A stretch of 35,343 nucleotides of DNA, from the NCBI GenBank assembly GCA_030674475.1, contig JAUSCZ010000033.1, positions 116,018-151,360 of the forward strand, read 5' to 3'. The position numbers were made by a program, and so were the translations under genes. The notes beneath the pieces were generated by a model that was given only the letters and a program-made list of their open reading frames with translations, did no database searches and had not been told where the DNA came from. The stretch is from Candidatus Omnitrophota bacterium (GTDB lineage Bacteria > Omnitrophota > Gorgyraeia > Gygaellales > UBA12090). Position 1 is the stretch's first letter. Each line of letters begins with the position of its first letter. This document shows positions 25,643 through 32,845 of this stretch, one piece after another.

Positions 25643-27064
25643 ATGAGACTTTCCAATGTCTTAAAAAAAGAAGAGATAAAAAGGCTGGATTTTAGTGAAA
25701 CCGCAAGTGTATCTTTAGCCGAATTCAAACAGCCGTCATCTGCAGTTTGCTCAGCCGATGAGATTTACCGGGAATTAGCTGATTTAATGAGGCTGGTGTT
25801 GAATAAAACAACTAAGAATGAGCCTATTGATATAGCTTTAGTCCGGAAGAAAATAGATAGGTTGATAGACGGCTTTGAGTCAAATGATTTAAATCTGTCG
25901 CGGTTGATGGATAATTCCGGCGCCACGGAAGATTATTTAATCGCCCACAGCGTGAATGTTTGTATCTTATCCCTAGCCGTAGGCCAGGGCCTTAAATATA
26001 AAAAAGAACAGTTGGAGGATTTGGGTATTGGCGCGTTCTTGCATGATGTGGGTATGGTCAAAGTGAAGAAAGACATTATTGAGGGTAATCACACATTAGA
26101 CGCGGCTGAATACGAGCAAGTCCAAAAACACGCGGAGTATGGAGTTGAGATATTAAATAATGTTCCGGGAATAAATCAGGATATTCTGGCGGTAGTAGGT
26201 GAGCATCAGGAGCGCGCCGACGGCACCGGCTATCCCCGCGGGCTGACATTAGGAAAGATTAATGAATCCGCGCGGATAGTTGGTTTAGCCGATGTTTATG
26301 ACGCCCTGACTCACTCCAGGCCTTATCGGAGGAAACTTGAGCCGTTTGAAAGCGCCGTAATTCAGCAGATAGTTTCTCACCGCCATCTTTTTGATCCCTA
26401 TATCTTAAGGGTGTTCTTGGAGTCGTTGACTAAGCACCCGGCTTATATGCTTTGGCTGACCGCGGATGGGATATATCGGGTGTTAGACGAATATAAAAGC
26501 GCGATTAAAGACCAGAGGCCTTTAGGCCAAGAGAAAAGGGGATTTACGGGTAAGAGAAATCTTTTGCTTGCCGCGGCGGTATTTTTCGCGCTCATGTCAG
26601 CTGTTCTTATTTCTACTACCATAAGAACTAAAGATAATAAAGTATTTTACCCGATGGGTGAGAGCTTGTATCTAGCCAAGAATAAACTGCCTTTAAAGAT
26701 AGCGTATGATTGGACTGCTGATGTTTCCGAGGTCAGGTCAATTTCATTGGATCTCCGGCAGGCGGACTTAAGCAAATATTATTTTCTTGGACTTTCCTCC
26801 AGGGTTGAACCGGCTTTAGGCGGCCCGATTAAGAATGCCGCGTTAAGAATAGAGATTGAAAATTCCAGAAAAGAAAAAAGCGAATATTATCTTAAAGGCG
26901 TATCCGGCAGTTGGCAGGAATTTCGCCTGCCTTTAGCTTATTTTGACAAACTCAGCGATTGGTCTGAAGTAATCCGGATCTATTTTAGCTTAGAGCCCTG
27001 GAATACGCGCGTTGAAAAAGGCACCCTCTATGTAGACGGTATCAGTTTTTACCGCAAGGAATGA
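25643..27064 (+). CDS. HD-GYP domain protein with membrane helix and C-terminal extracytoplasmic domain
   Basis: A 473-aa protein. The N-terminal ~95 residues are variable. The HD-GYP domain (about 95-265) has H102, the H134-D135 dyad in LHDVGM, H163 in KHAEYG, H188 in the EHQERADGTGYP signature, and D217 in ADVYDALTHSRPYR. The Lys usual after HDxG is Met and the second His of HHE is Gln, so activity may be reduced. A single membrane helix follows (306-324), then a ~140-residue beta-rich domain (335-473) ending SWQEFRLPLAYFDKL and GTLYVDGISFYRK, which resembles carbohydrate-binding or CIA30-like folds. HD-GYP enzymes hydrolyse c-di-GMP. The layout implies a cytoplasmic enzyme with an outside sensor at its C-terminus, opposite to the usual order. 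Confidence 0.88.
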   Translation: MRLSNVLKKEEIKRLDFSETASVSLAEFKQPSSAVCSADEIYRELADLMRLVLNKTTKNEPIDIALVRKKIDRLIDGFESNDLNLSRLMDNSGATEDYLIAHSVNVCILSLAVGQGLKYKKEQLEDLGIGAFLHDVGMVKVKKDIIEGNHTLDAAEYEQVQKHAEYGVEILNNVPGINQDILAVVGEHQERADGTGYPRGLTLGKINESARIVGLADVYDALTHSRPYRRKLEPFESAVIQQIVSHRHLFDPYILRVFLESLTKHPAYMLWLTADGIYRVLDEYKSAIKDQRPLGQEKRGFTGKRNLLLAAAVFFALMSAVLISTTIRTKDNKVFYPMGESLYLAKNKLPLKIAYDWTADVSEVRSISLDLRQADLSKYYFLGLSSRVEPALGGPIKNAALRIEIENSRKEKSEYYLKGVSGSWQEFRLPLAYFDKLSDWSEVIRIYFSLEPWNTRVEKGTLYVDGISFYRKE

Positions 27065-27088
27065 CCAACCCTTGACTATCGGCTAATA

Positions 27089-27928
27089 ATGTATAACGAC
27101 TACTGGGGATTTAAGGAAAAACCGTTTGAGAATACGCCTGACCCGCGTTTTTTTTATTGTTCCGCCAAACACGAAGAGGCTCTGATGCGCCTTCTTTACG
27201 CGGTCCAGGAGAGAAAAAGTTCGGCTATGCTCTCCGGCGAATGCGGAAGCGGCAAGACCCTGCTTAGTCGGATCATTTTAAACCGCCTGATGAACAAGGA
27301 AGAGTATAAGGTAGCCTTAGTGGTGAATCCGGCTATTCCGCTTTTAGAGCTTTTGGGAGAGATTGTGTATCAATTGGGAGGAGAGAATCCGGCCGGAGAG
27401 AGGAAAATAGATATTCTGCGCCGCCTGAATGAGATACTCTATTCTGTTTCTCAGGATGGTAAACATACCGTGATTATTATTGATGAGGCCCAGACCATAA
27501 GCGAGGATTCCGTGTTTGATGAGCTGAGGCTGTTATTGAATTTCCAGGTGAATGAGCGTTTTCTGCTTACGCTTTTGTTATTAGGACAGCCGGAGCTTCG
27601 GGAGAAGATTGAGGCTACGCGGCAGTTTAAGCAGAGACTGGCTTTGCGGTATCATTTGACTACCCTGACTGAGGTTGAGACCAAGGCTTATATCGGGCAT
27701 AGGTGTTTGGTTGCCGGCAAAGAAAGCCCTCCGTTTTCAGACGGCGCCTATAAACTGATTTATGAATATTCCCAGGGGCTTCCCCGGGAAATAAATAATA
27801 TTTGCGATTTGAGCTTAGTTATTGGGATGGGGGAAAGGGCGGATTCTGTTGAAGAGCGGATAGTCGGCGAAGTAATCAAAGATTTCCAGCAGGTTCAAGA
27901 GACTGTAGGCAAGTCAGGAGAGAAATAA
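27089..27928 (+). CDS. ExeA/GspA-like AAA ATPase (copy 2)
   Basis: A 279-aa compact ExeA-type ATPase. The family start YWGFKEKPFENTPDPRFFY is followed by Walker A GECGSGKT (50-57), Walker B VIIIDEAQ (128-135), LLLLGQPEL as sensor 1, an Arg in KQRLALR, and GLPREINNI as sensor 2. It lacks the membrane and peptidoglycan-binding parts of full ExeA. It is closer to copy 1 than to copy 3, and with its following HD-GYP gene it repeats the ATPase plus HD-GYP order, pointing to a tandem duplication. No clear Shine-Dalgarno is seen in the 24-nt gap. Its stop directly abuts the next ATG. Confidence 0.9.
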   Translation: MYNDYWGFKEKPFENTPDPRFFYCSAKHEEALMRLLYAVQERKSSAMLSGECGSGKTLLSRIILNRLMNKEEYKVALVVNPAIPLLELLGEIVYQLGGENPAGERKIDILRRLNEILYSVSQDGKHTVIIIDEAQTISEDSVFDELRLLLNFQVNERFLLTLLLLGQPELREKIEATRQFKQRLALRYHLTTLTEVETKAYIGHRCLVAGKESPPFSDGAYKLIYEYSQGLPREINNICDLSLVIGMGERADSVEERIVGEVIKDFQQVQETVGKSGEK

Positions 27929-29203
27929 ATGGTGAGGATGGCGGATATATTAAAGAAGTTGCAAAATGTTCCGCCAGCGGAAAACCTAAAACCGAAGGAT
28001 GACCTTTCCTCTGAGGAGGGGAAAGTCTGCCCCTCTGGGCAAGAAGCTCCTGTTGCCGGCGGGGCCGATAGCAACCATAAGGAAGCCTCCGCCGTCCCGC
28101 CACAACCGGAGGCCGCTTCTATCTTTGCCAAGACCGTAGGGCAGAAAGAACAGCTCTCGGCTTCGCCGCGAGGCGAGCCGGCCTCTGATGCTGTATTCGA
28201 GGATCCTTCTACTAAGGAGGGGAAAATCTACCTTTCAGGGCAAGGAAATAAACCGGCAATGCAGATATCTTTGGCGATGAAGGAGTTTGAGCCGGATATG
28301 GGGCGCTCTAAAGAGCTTTACGCTAAGGCGGTCAAGTTGGCGAATGAGTTGTTAGAGAAGGCGTTGGCCAAGCAGCCAATCGCCTTTAAAGAGATAAAAG
28401 CCCTGAGCGATGAATTTGTCAACTATCTGGTTTTGGGGGATAAAACTCTTTTGAATTTATTTTATGATAATTACGACCCCCAGGAATATTTACCTCATCA
28501 TATGGTAAATGTGATGATTATGTCTATCAGCGTAGGCTTAGGTTTAAGATATAACCGCTCTAAGGTTGACGAGCTGTCTTTGGGCGCTTTTTTAAACGAT
28601 ATCGGGACGAGTGAATATTTAAAGCTCGCGCTGCAACCCAGGCAATTGTCCGAGGGCGAATACAATCAGATAAAAGATCATATTTCGGCCAGTGTGATGA
28701 TTTTATCCTCAATCAAAGAGCTGCCGGAGGCGGTTATCCAGGCGATAAAAGAAACTCATGAACGAATGGATGGTAAGGGGTATCCTAAGGGTATTAAAGG
28801 TGGAGAATTGTCTGAATACACCAGGATAATCGCGATAGCAGATGTGTATGAGGCTTCAGTCCATTCCCGGGTCTATCGTCCAAAGCGCTCTCCGCATGAG
28901 GTAATAAAAGAAATGCTTTCTTCGGGAAGCGGCTCTTTTGACGGCCGGGCATTAAAGGCGTTTATTAATCTTATCGGTATATATCCGGCGGGTTCTTATG
29001 TTGAACTCAACAGCGCTGAGATTGCCAAGGCAATCAGCTCCAATGATAACTTTCCGCTTCGGCCCGTGGTCCATATTATTTTTGATTCCAATAGAAAAAG
29101 ATTAAATGAGCCGCGCCTGATAAACTTAGCCAAACAGTTCAATCTTTATATAAAGAATCAACTTTCAGATGAGGATGTAGCGAAGTTGACTAAGGAAGGT
29201 TAG
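27929..29203 (+). CDS. Degenerate HD-GYP domain protein with repeat-built linker
   Basis: A 424-aa cytoplasmic protein. After a short N-terminus, residues ~20-110 are a Pro/Gly/Ser-rich linker made partly of DNA repeats (see 28001-28043 and 28202-28244). The HD-GYP domain (about 185-345) keeps H251 and the signature HERMDGKGYPKG (277-288), plus ADVYEASVHSRVYRP, but the HD dyad is N223-D224 (FLNDIG), and the HHE motif is Thr-His-Glu. Loss of the dyad His suggests no c-di-GMP hydrolysis; it may bind ligand or partner instead. The C-terminal GIYPAGSYVELN is normal for the family. AGGAG at 27916-27920 supports the start, which abuts the preceding stop. Confidence 0.88.
   Translation: MVRMADILKKLQNVPPAENLKPKDDLSSEEGKVCPSGQEAPVAGGADSNHKEASAVPPQPEAASIFAKTVGQKEQLSASPRGEPASDAVFEDPSTKEGKIYLSGQGNKPAMQISLAMKEFEPDMGRSKELYAKAVKLANELLEKALAKQPIAFKEIKALSDEFVNYLVLGDKTLLNLFYDNYDPQEYLPHHMVNVMIMSISVGLGLRYNRSKVDELSLGAFLNDIGTSEYLKLALQPRQLSEGEYNQIKDHISASVMILSSIKELPEAVIQAIKETHERMDGKGYPKGIKGGELSEYTRIIAIADVYEASVHSRVYRPKRSPHEVIKEMLSSGSGSFDGRALKAFINLIGIYPAGSYVELNSAEIAKAISSNDNFPLRPVVHIIFDSNRKRLNEPRLINLAKQFNLYIKNQLSDEDVAKLTKEG
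28001..28043. repeat. 43-nt intragenic repeat, copy A
   Basis: It begins gacctttcctctgagg and ends tctgggcaag. It matches copy C (29249-29291) at 36 of 43 positions and copy B (28202-28244) at 33 of 43, by hand alignment without gaps. It is translated as DLSSEEGKVCPSGQ in the linker of the degenerate HD-GYP protein. Confidence 0.7.
28158..28180. repeat. Small GC-rich hairpin inside the HD-GYP linker
   Basis: cggcttcgcc and ggcgagccg form a 9-bp stem with one bulged T around gcga. It encodes part of SASPRGEPAS. The GC-rich composition stands out from the surrounding gene and suits another small palindromic insertion. Confidence 0.4.
28202..28244. repeat. 43-nt intragenic repeat, copy B
   Basis: The most diverged copy, with 33 of 43 positions matching copy A. 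The conserved core is aaggaggggaaaatcta and the end is agggcaag. It is read in the same phase as copy A, as DPSTKEGKIYLSGQ, in the same linker. Confidence 0.6.
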
Positions 29204-29216
29204 CAGGAGGGGGATT

Positions 29217-29654
29217 ATGTCAGAAACAGACGCGACAAAGGCGGGTAAGACCTTTCCCTTAGGGATGGGAAGGTCTGCCCCTGTGGGCAAGAAAATTTTA
29301 ATTTGCGACGATGAAAAAACCGTGGTTGATTTTTTGGCGCTTTTTTTAAAAAAGGAAGGGTTTCCTGATGTGGATATTGCTCATGAAGCATCTGCCGCGC
29401 TGGAGAAAATAAAGAATACCAGCTACAATTTGGTGCTTTTGGATATAAAGCTTCCGGGAATGGACGGAATTCAGGCCCTCCAGGAGATTAAAACAATCAA
29501 ACCCGGCCTTGACGTGATTATGATTACCGGATACCCCGATGTTGATACCGCCGAACAGGCGGTCCAACTGGGCGCCTATGATTATATCGTTAAACCCTTT
29601 GACCTGGCTTATTTTAAACTGGCGATTCTGACCAAATTATTATTGGATTCATGA
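29217..29654 (+). CDS. Stand-alone response regulator receiver protein
   Basis: A 145-aa CheY-like receiver with no output domain. It has the acidic pair D31-D32 (ICDDE), the phosphoacceptor D76 (LLDIKLPGMDG), T104 (MITG) and K126 (VKPFD), all intact. The first ~25 residues precede the fold; residues 11-25 (KTFPLGMGRSAPVGK) come from a 43-nt repeat. AGGAGG at 29205-29210, six bases before the ATG, is a strong ribosome binding site. No histidine kinase is in the window. It probably works through protein contact, perhaps with the ATPases or HD-GYP proteins around it; that is inference. Confidence 0.92.
   Translation: MSETDATKAGKTFPLGMGRSAPVGKKILICDDEKTVVDFLALFLKKEGFPDVDIAHEASAALEKIKNTSYNLVLLDIKLPGMDGIQALQEIKTIKPGLDVIMITGYPDVDTAEQAVQLGAYDYIVKPFDLAYFKLAILTKLLLDS
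29249..29291. repeat. 43-nt intragenic repeat, copy C (different reading phase)
   Basis: It matches copy A at 36 of 43 positions. gacctttccc can pair with gggaaggtc and tgccc with gggca, giving two short hairpins. It is translated in a different phase from copies A and B, so the similarity is at the DNA level rather than the protein level. It forms the N-terminal tail of the receiver protein. Confidence 0.7.
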
Positions 29655-29655
29655 G

Positions 29656-30537
29656 ATGAGCTACTATAAAGTGCTGGGATTTGAAAAGGAACCGTTTTCT
29701 ACCAGCCCGGACCCGGAGTTTTTTTACCTCTCCAAGGAACACGAGATAGCCTTGTCTAATATCCTTATTGAGCTCAGGCTCAAGAGGGGGTTATCGGTTA
29801 TTCTGGGGGATATCGGAACCGGCAAGACCAGCCTTTCCCGTAAACTCATTCAGGAGCTTAAACAAAGAGACGATTTTATCTTTCACATGGTTTTGGATCC
29901 GACTTTTGAGAATGACCAGCAGTTTCTTTTTTCTCTGGCCAAGAACTTTGAGATAAATTTGATAAAGAATAACGGGGCCCTGCCTTCCATAGCTGACCTC
30001 AGGGAAGGCCTGGAACGTTTCCTGTTTCAAAAAGGAGTGGGCGAGGCCAAGACCGTTACCATAATCGTGGATGAGGCTCAGAAGCTCAGCGAGGGATCCT
30101 TGGAGGTTTTAAGGGTCCTGCTTAATTACGAGACTAATGAGTTTAAGCTTCTGCAGTTAGTTCTCCTGGGCCAATTAGAGCTTCATTCCAAGGTAATGAA
30201 TATCCCTAATTTTTTTGACCGGATAAGTTTTAAATACACCTTAAATCCGTTTGGTTTCGAAGAAACCAAAGAGATGATTGAATTTCGTATCGCTCAAGCC
30301 GGATACAGGGCAGGCATGCATTTATTCTTAGATGACGGCATTAGGGAGATTCATCAGCACGCTAAAGGCTACCCCCGTCAGATAACTATGCTTTGCCATA
30401 AGGCCCTAAAAACCCTGGTGTTAAAAAATAGATTTGCCGTGGATGCCAGGCTGGTGAGGGAATTAGCCGATGAAGAGATAAAATCCGGCTGGCACAGAAG
30501 AGACCCTTTACTGGAAAGAAGCAGTATAAATGTATAG
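29656..30537 (+). CDS. ExeA/GspA-like AAA ATPase (copy 3)
   Basis: A 293-aa compact ExeA-type ATPase, the most diverged of the three. It starts YYKVLGFEKEPFSTSPDPEF. Walker A is GDIGTGKT (51-58), Walker B TIIVDEAQ (135-142), sensor 1 LVLLGQLEL and sensor 2 GYPRQITML. The PFSTSPDP form is closer to ExeA and GspA of type II secretion than the PFENT form of copies 1 and 2. It lies 1 nt after the receiver gene and overlaps the coiled-coil gene by 8 nt, so it is tied to the secretin side of the module. No C-terminal peptidoglycan-binding domain is present. Confidence 0.9.
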   Translation: MSYYKVLGFEKEPFSTSPDPEFFYLSKEHEIALSNILIELRLKRGLSVILGDIGTGKTSLSRKLIQELKQRDDFIFHMVLDPTFENDQQFLFSLAKNFEINLIKNNGALPSIADLREGLERFLFQKGVGEAKTVTIIVDEAQKLSEGSLEVLRVLLNYETNEFKLLQLVLLGQLELHSKVMNIPNFFDRISFKYTLNPFGFEETKEMIEFRIAQAGYRAGMHLFLDDGIREIHQHAKGYPRQITMLCHKALKTLVLKNRFAVDARLVRELADEEIKSGWHRRDPLLERSSINV

Positions 30538-32065
30538 ATTAAAAAACATCAAGGCCGGAGTGGATATCAAGTTTATTTTGATTGCCGGATTCTGCCTTTT
30601 GGCGGTATTTGGGGTTTTTCTTCTGGTTGGCCGTCAGGAAAAATACGCTCTCAGGCGCCAGCTTGATGAGGCGTTGAAAAAGAAAGATACTATGGATTAC
30701 CGCGCTCAGGAGATACTTAAGACCATTACTCCCTTAAAGGAGGAATTGGAAAGTTTGAAAAAGCTTTTACCTTCTGAGGGCGATGACCATTATTCACCTA
30801 AGCCTAAGCCTGAATTTGAGCCTGAGCCTGAGTTTGAACCTGAACCTAAGAAGACCAGGGAATCTCTGCCGGAATCAAAATCTAAAAAGACAGCCGGCCG
30901 TAATCCTTCCTCGGATTTGGCAAAGTCAAACAGCGCCCAAAAAGGCCTGAATCGGCTCAAAGATTATGTAAAAAATTTAGAGGCGGATAATGTTTCCTTA
31001 AAAGACAGGGTTGTTCAATTAAATACTCAGCTTGATTCTAAAGATGTTGAGCTTCTTAAGTTAAATAGTGAGAATGCCAAACTTTCGCTGGGGCTGGATA
31101 GCGCCATTAAGGCTAATAATGAACTAAAGAAAAATCTTGAGGCGGATATTCAATTGTTGAGCAATCTCAAAAGTCAGCTTTCTCAGAGAGAATTCGAGGC
31201 GGCGGATTTTAATAAGATTAAGGCCGGATTAGAAAAGCAGGTTAGCGAACTGAACAACAAACTTTCTTCTCTTACTGCTGCCGGTTCGCAATTAGAGAAG
31301 CAGGCACTTCAGTATCAGCAGGACAGGCTTTTATTGGAAAGAGAAATAAGCAGGTTGAAGGAGGAATTAAGCGCTCAGACCAGCTTTGCTGAGCCGTTAA
31401 CTAAGAAGATAAACGAATTAACCGTTTCCTTAAACACCAGAGACTCAGAGTTGGCTAATCTTACCAAAGAACTTTTTCAGGTAAAAGAAACTAAGGCCTC
31501 TATAGAGGCTGAGTTAAATCAGCTGAAGTTAGTCAACGCCAGCCGCCAAGAGCAGGCTACTCAGTTGAGTTTAAGAATCAATGAGTCCAAGGCTTCTTAT
31601 GAAAACCTGAAAGAGGCCACCAGCCAGCTTTCCAGCATTTTAAATAAAAAAGAATTGGAATTAACCGAAAGGCAGATTGAACTGCGTTCTTTAAGAGATA
31701 ATTTTGATAAGCTCACCCAGGAGAAATCCGCTTTGGATAACAACCTGAAGGATAAAGAAAAAATAATATCTGACTTAAGCGCTTCCGTAGCCAGACTGCA
31801 GTCTAAGCTGGTGAGCCTTGAGGAGGAATTAGCCGCGCCCAAGAAGCTTCAGACCAAGACCGTGGAACAGCTTAATGAGCTTACCTCGGTAAGTAATTTT
31901 CTGCAGGATAAGCTTAGCGGGATTTCCAAAGAATTGGGCACGCTTAATACTCAAGCGGAGCAAGACAGGATAAAGGCGCTCGAGTTGAAGAAGAGGGTAG
32001 AGGTAATGCTGGATGTGGAGAAGGAAGGATATGGCGAAGCCTCAATCAAAGAAGAGCGTTTTTAG
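30530..32065 (+). CDS. Membrane-anchored coiled-coil protein with Pro-Glu repeat
   Basis: A 511-aa protein of unknown family. A basic N-terminus and one hydrophobic helix (about 15-34) suggest an inner-membrane anchor. A Pro-Glu-Phe segment (PEFEPEPEFEPEP, 94-106) gives an extended stiff linker, then residues ~140-500 are a near-continuous coiled coil rich in Leu, Lys, Glu, Ser and Gln, with no catalytic motif. If the rest is periplasmic it could span the periplasm toward the secretin, in the place held by GspB, PilP or similar pilot or linker proteins in other systems. It overlaps the ATPase gene by 8 nt and precedes the GspC-like gene by 9 nt. Confidence 0.8.
   Translation: MYRLKNIKAGVDIKFILIAGFCLLAVFGVFLLVGRQEKYALRRQLDEALKKKDTMDYRAQEILKTITPLKEELESLKKLLPSEGDDHYSPKPKPEFEPEPEFEPEPKKTRESLPESKSKKTAGRNPSSDLAKSNSAQKGLNRLKDYVKNLEADNVSLKDRVVQLNTQLDSKDVELLKLNSENAKLSLGLDSAIKANNELKKNLEADIQLLSNLKSQLSQREFEAADFNKIKAGLEKQVSELNNKLSSLTAAGSQLEKQALQYQQDRLLLEREISRLKEELSAQTSFAEPLTKKINELTVSLNTRDSELANLTKELFQVKETKASIEAELNQLKLVNASRQEQATQLSLRINESKASYENLKEATSQLSSILNKKELELTERQIELRSLRDNFDKLTQEKSALDNNLKDKEKIISDLSASVARLQSKLVSLEEELAAPKKLQTKTVEQLNELTSVSNFLQDKLSGISKELGTLNTQAEQDRIKALELKKRVEVMLDVEKEGYGEASIKEERF
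30797..30850. repeat. Degenerate cctgag-type tandem repeat coding for Pro-Glu
   Basis: About nine units of cctaag, cctgaa, tttgag, cctgag and similar hexamers in tandem, in frame, encode PKPKPEFEPEPEFEPEPK. The tract could change length by slippage in units of two residues without frameshift. Confidence 0.6.
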
Positions 32066-32074
32066 CGGTATAAA

Positions 32075-32758
32075 ATGGGTTTATCCGATAAATCTCCCAG
32101 CCCGGAACGGCAGTTATTAAAACTTATTGAAGAGCCCCAGGCCAGAGGCTCAATCCAGGCGGCGGCAGTCAAACATCAGGGTTTAAGTCTTTTTTCCTTT
32201 GGTGCCTGGTCAGGGAGGTTTTCCTTTTTTAAGCGGGGATTTAATAGCTCGCTTAAGGATATAAAACAACGCCGTTTAGACACCAGGGCCATAAACGGTA
32301 TTTTAGGTTTTCTGGTTTTGGTTTTGTTTCTTTATTTTGTAATCAGCTCGTCTATTTCTTTAATAAATCTAAAGAATTCTTCGATTTCGCGATTTAAGGT
32401 CCAGGAATCCGGAAAGGTTTCTTTGGATTCCCAGGAAGTATCTTCTTTAAAGAGGACATCCGCCTATTATTTAGACAAGATATCCGGAAGGGATATCTTT
32501 AAGATGGGCCCAAAAAAGACCCCGGTCTCAAACGAACCGGTGAAGGTGGTTAACCAGGAGGCAGTTAACGCGGCTCAAAACTTTAAATTGGTGGGCATTT
32601 CCTGGTCTAATGACCCGGACGCGATGATTGAGGATACCGCGGCCAAGAAGACTTTCTTTGTCAAGAGAGGGCAGATGGTGGGGGAATTTAAGGTGCAGGC
32701 GATATCCAGGGACAAAGTGATACTAAGCTATGGACAGGAAGAGATTGAGTTAAAATAG
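32075..32758 (+). CDS. GspC-like type II secretion protein (HR-domain)
   Basis: A 227-aa bitopic protein: an N-terminal cytoplasmic part (1-73), one membrane helix (about 74-95) and a periplasmic part whose last ~90 residues (137-227) match the homology-region domain of GspC/PulC. ISGRDIF is the entry motif, then FKLVGISWSNDPDAMIED, FFVKRGQMVGEFKVQAI and DKVILSYGQEEIEL. In type II secretion this domain binds the secretin N0 domain, and the secretin gene follows here. There is no C-terminal PDZ or coiled coil, as in shorter GspC proteins. An ATG at 32031, in another frame after a purine-rich stretch, opens only 29 codons and is not preferred. Confidence 0.75.
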   Translation: MGLSDKSPSPERQLLKLIEEPQARGSIQAAAVKHQGLSLFSFGAWSGRFSFFKRGFNSSLKDIKQRRLDTRAINGILGFLVLVLFLYFVISSSISLINLKNSSISRFKVQESGKVSLDSQEVSSLKRTSAYYLDKISGRDIFKMGPKKTPVSNEPVKVVNQEAVNAAQNFKLVGISWSNDPDAMIEDTAAKKTFFVKRGQMVGEFKVQAISRDKVILSYGQEEIELK

Positions 32759-32785
32759 TTTGCCTGTAGCCTGTAGGAGTCGTAG

Positions 32786-32831
32786 GGGTCAGCGTAAGCT
32801 GACCCTATAATATCCGTTGCCTTACGGCAAC
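32786..32831. repeat. Two adjacent small hairpins between GspC-like and secretin genes
   Basis: gggtcagc (32786-32793) and gctgaccc (32798-32805) form a perfect 8-bp stem with a GTAA loop. Then gttgcc (32816-32821) and ggcaac (32826-32831) form a 6-bp stem with loop ttac. They fill the 87-nt gap, leave no visible Shine-Dalgarno before the ATG at 32846 and look like REP-type units. No run of T follows, so they are not classic terminators. Confidence 0.6.
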
Positions 32832-32845
32832 CGCTACCTATATTC

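Noticed and set aside
28001-29291. CRISPR-like spacing of the 43-nt repeats
   Set aside because: Only three diverged copies, unequal distances (about 200 and 1050 nt), and all lie in coding sequence.
32031-32120. Alternative start MAKPQSKKS for the GspC-like protein
   Set aside because: It is in another frame and stops after 29 codons. It looks like a plausible N-terminus, so a frameshift was considered, but the 32075 start already gives a complete domain layout.
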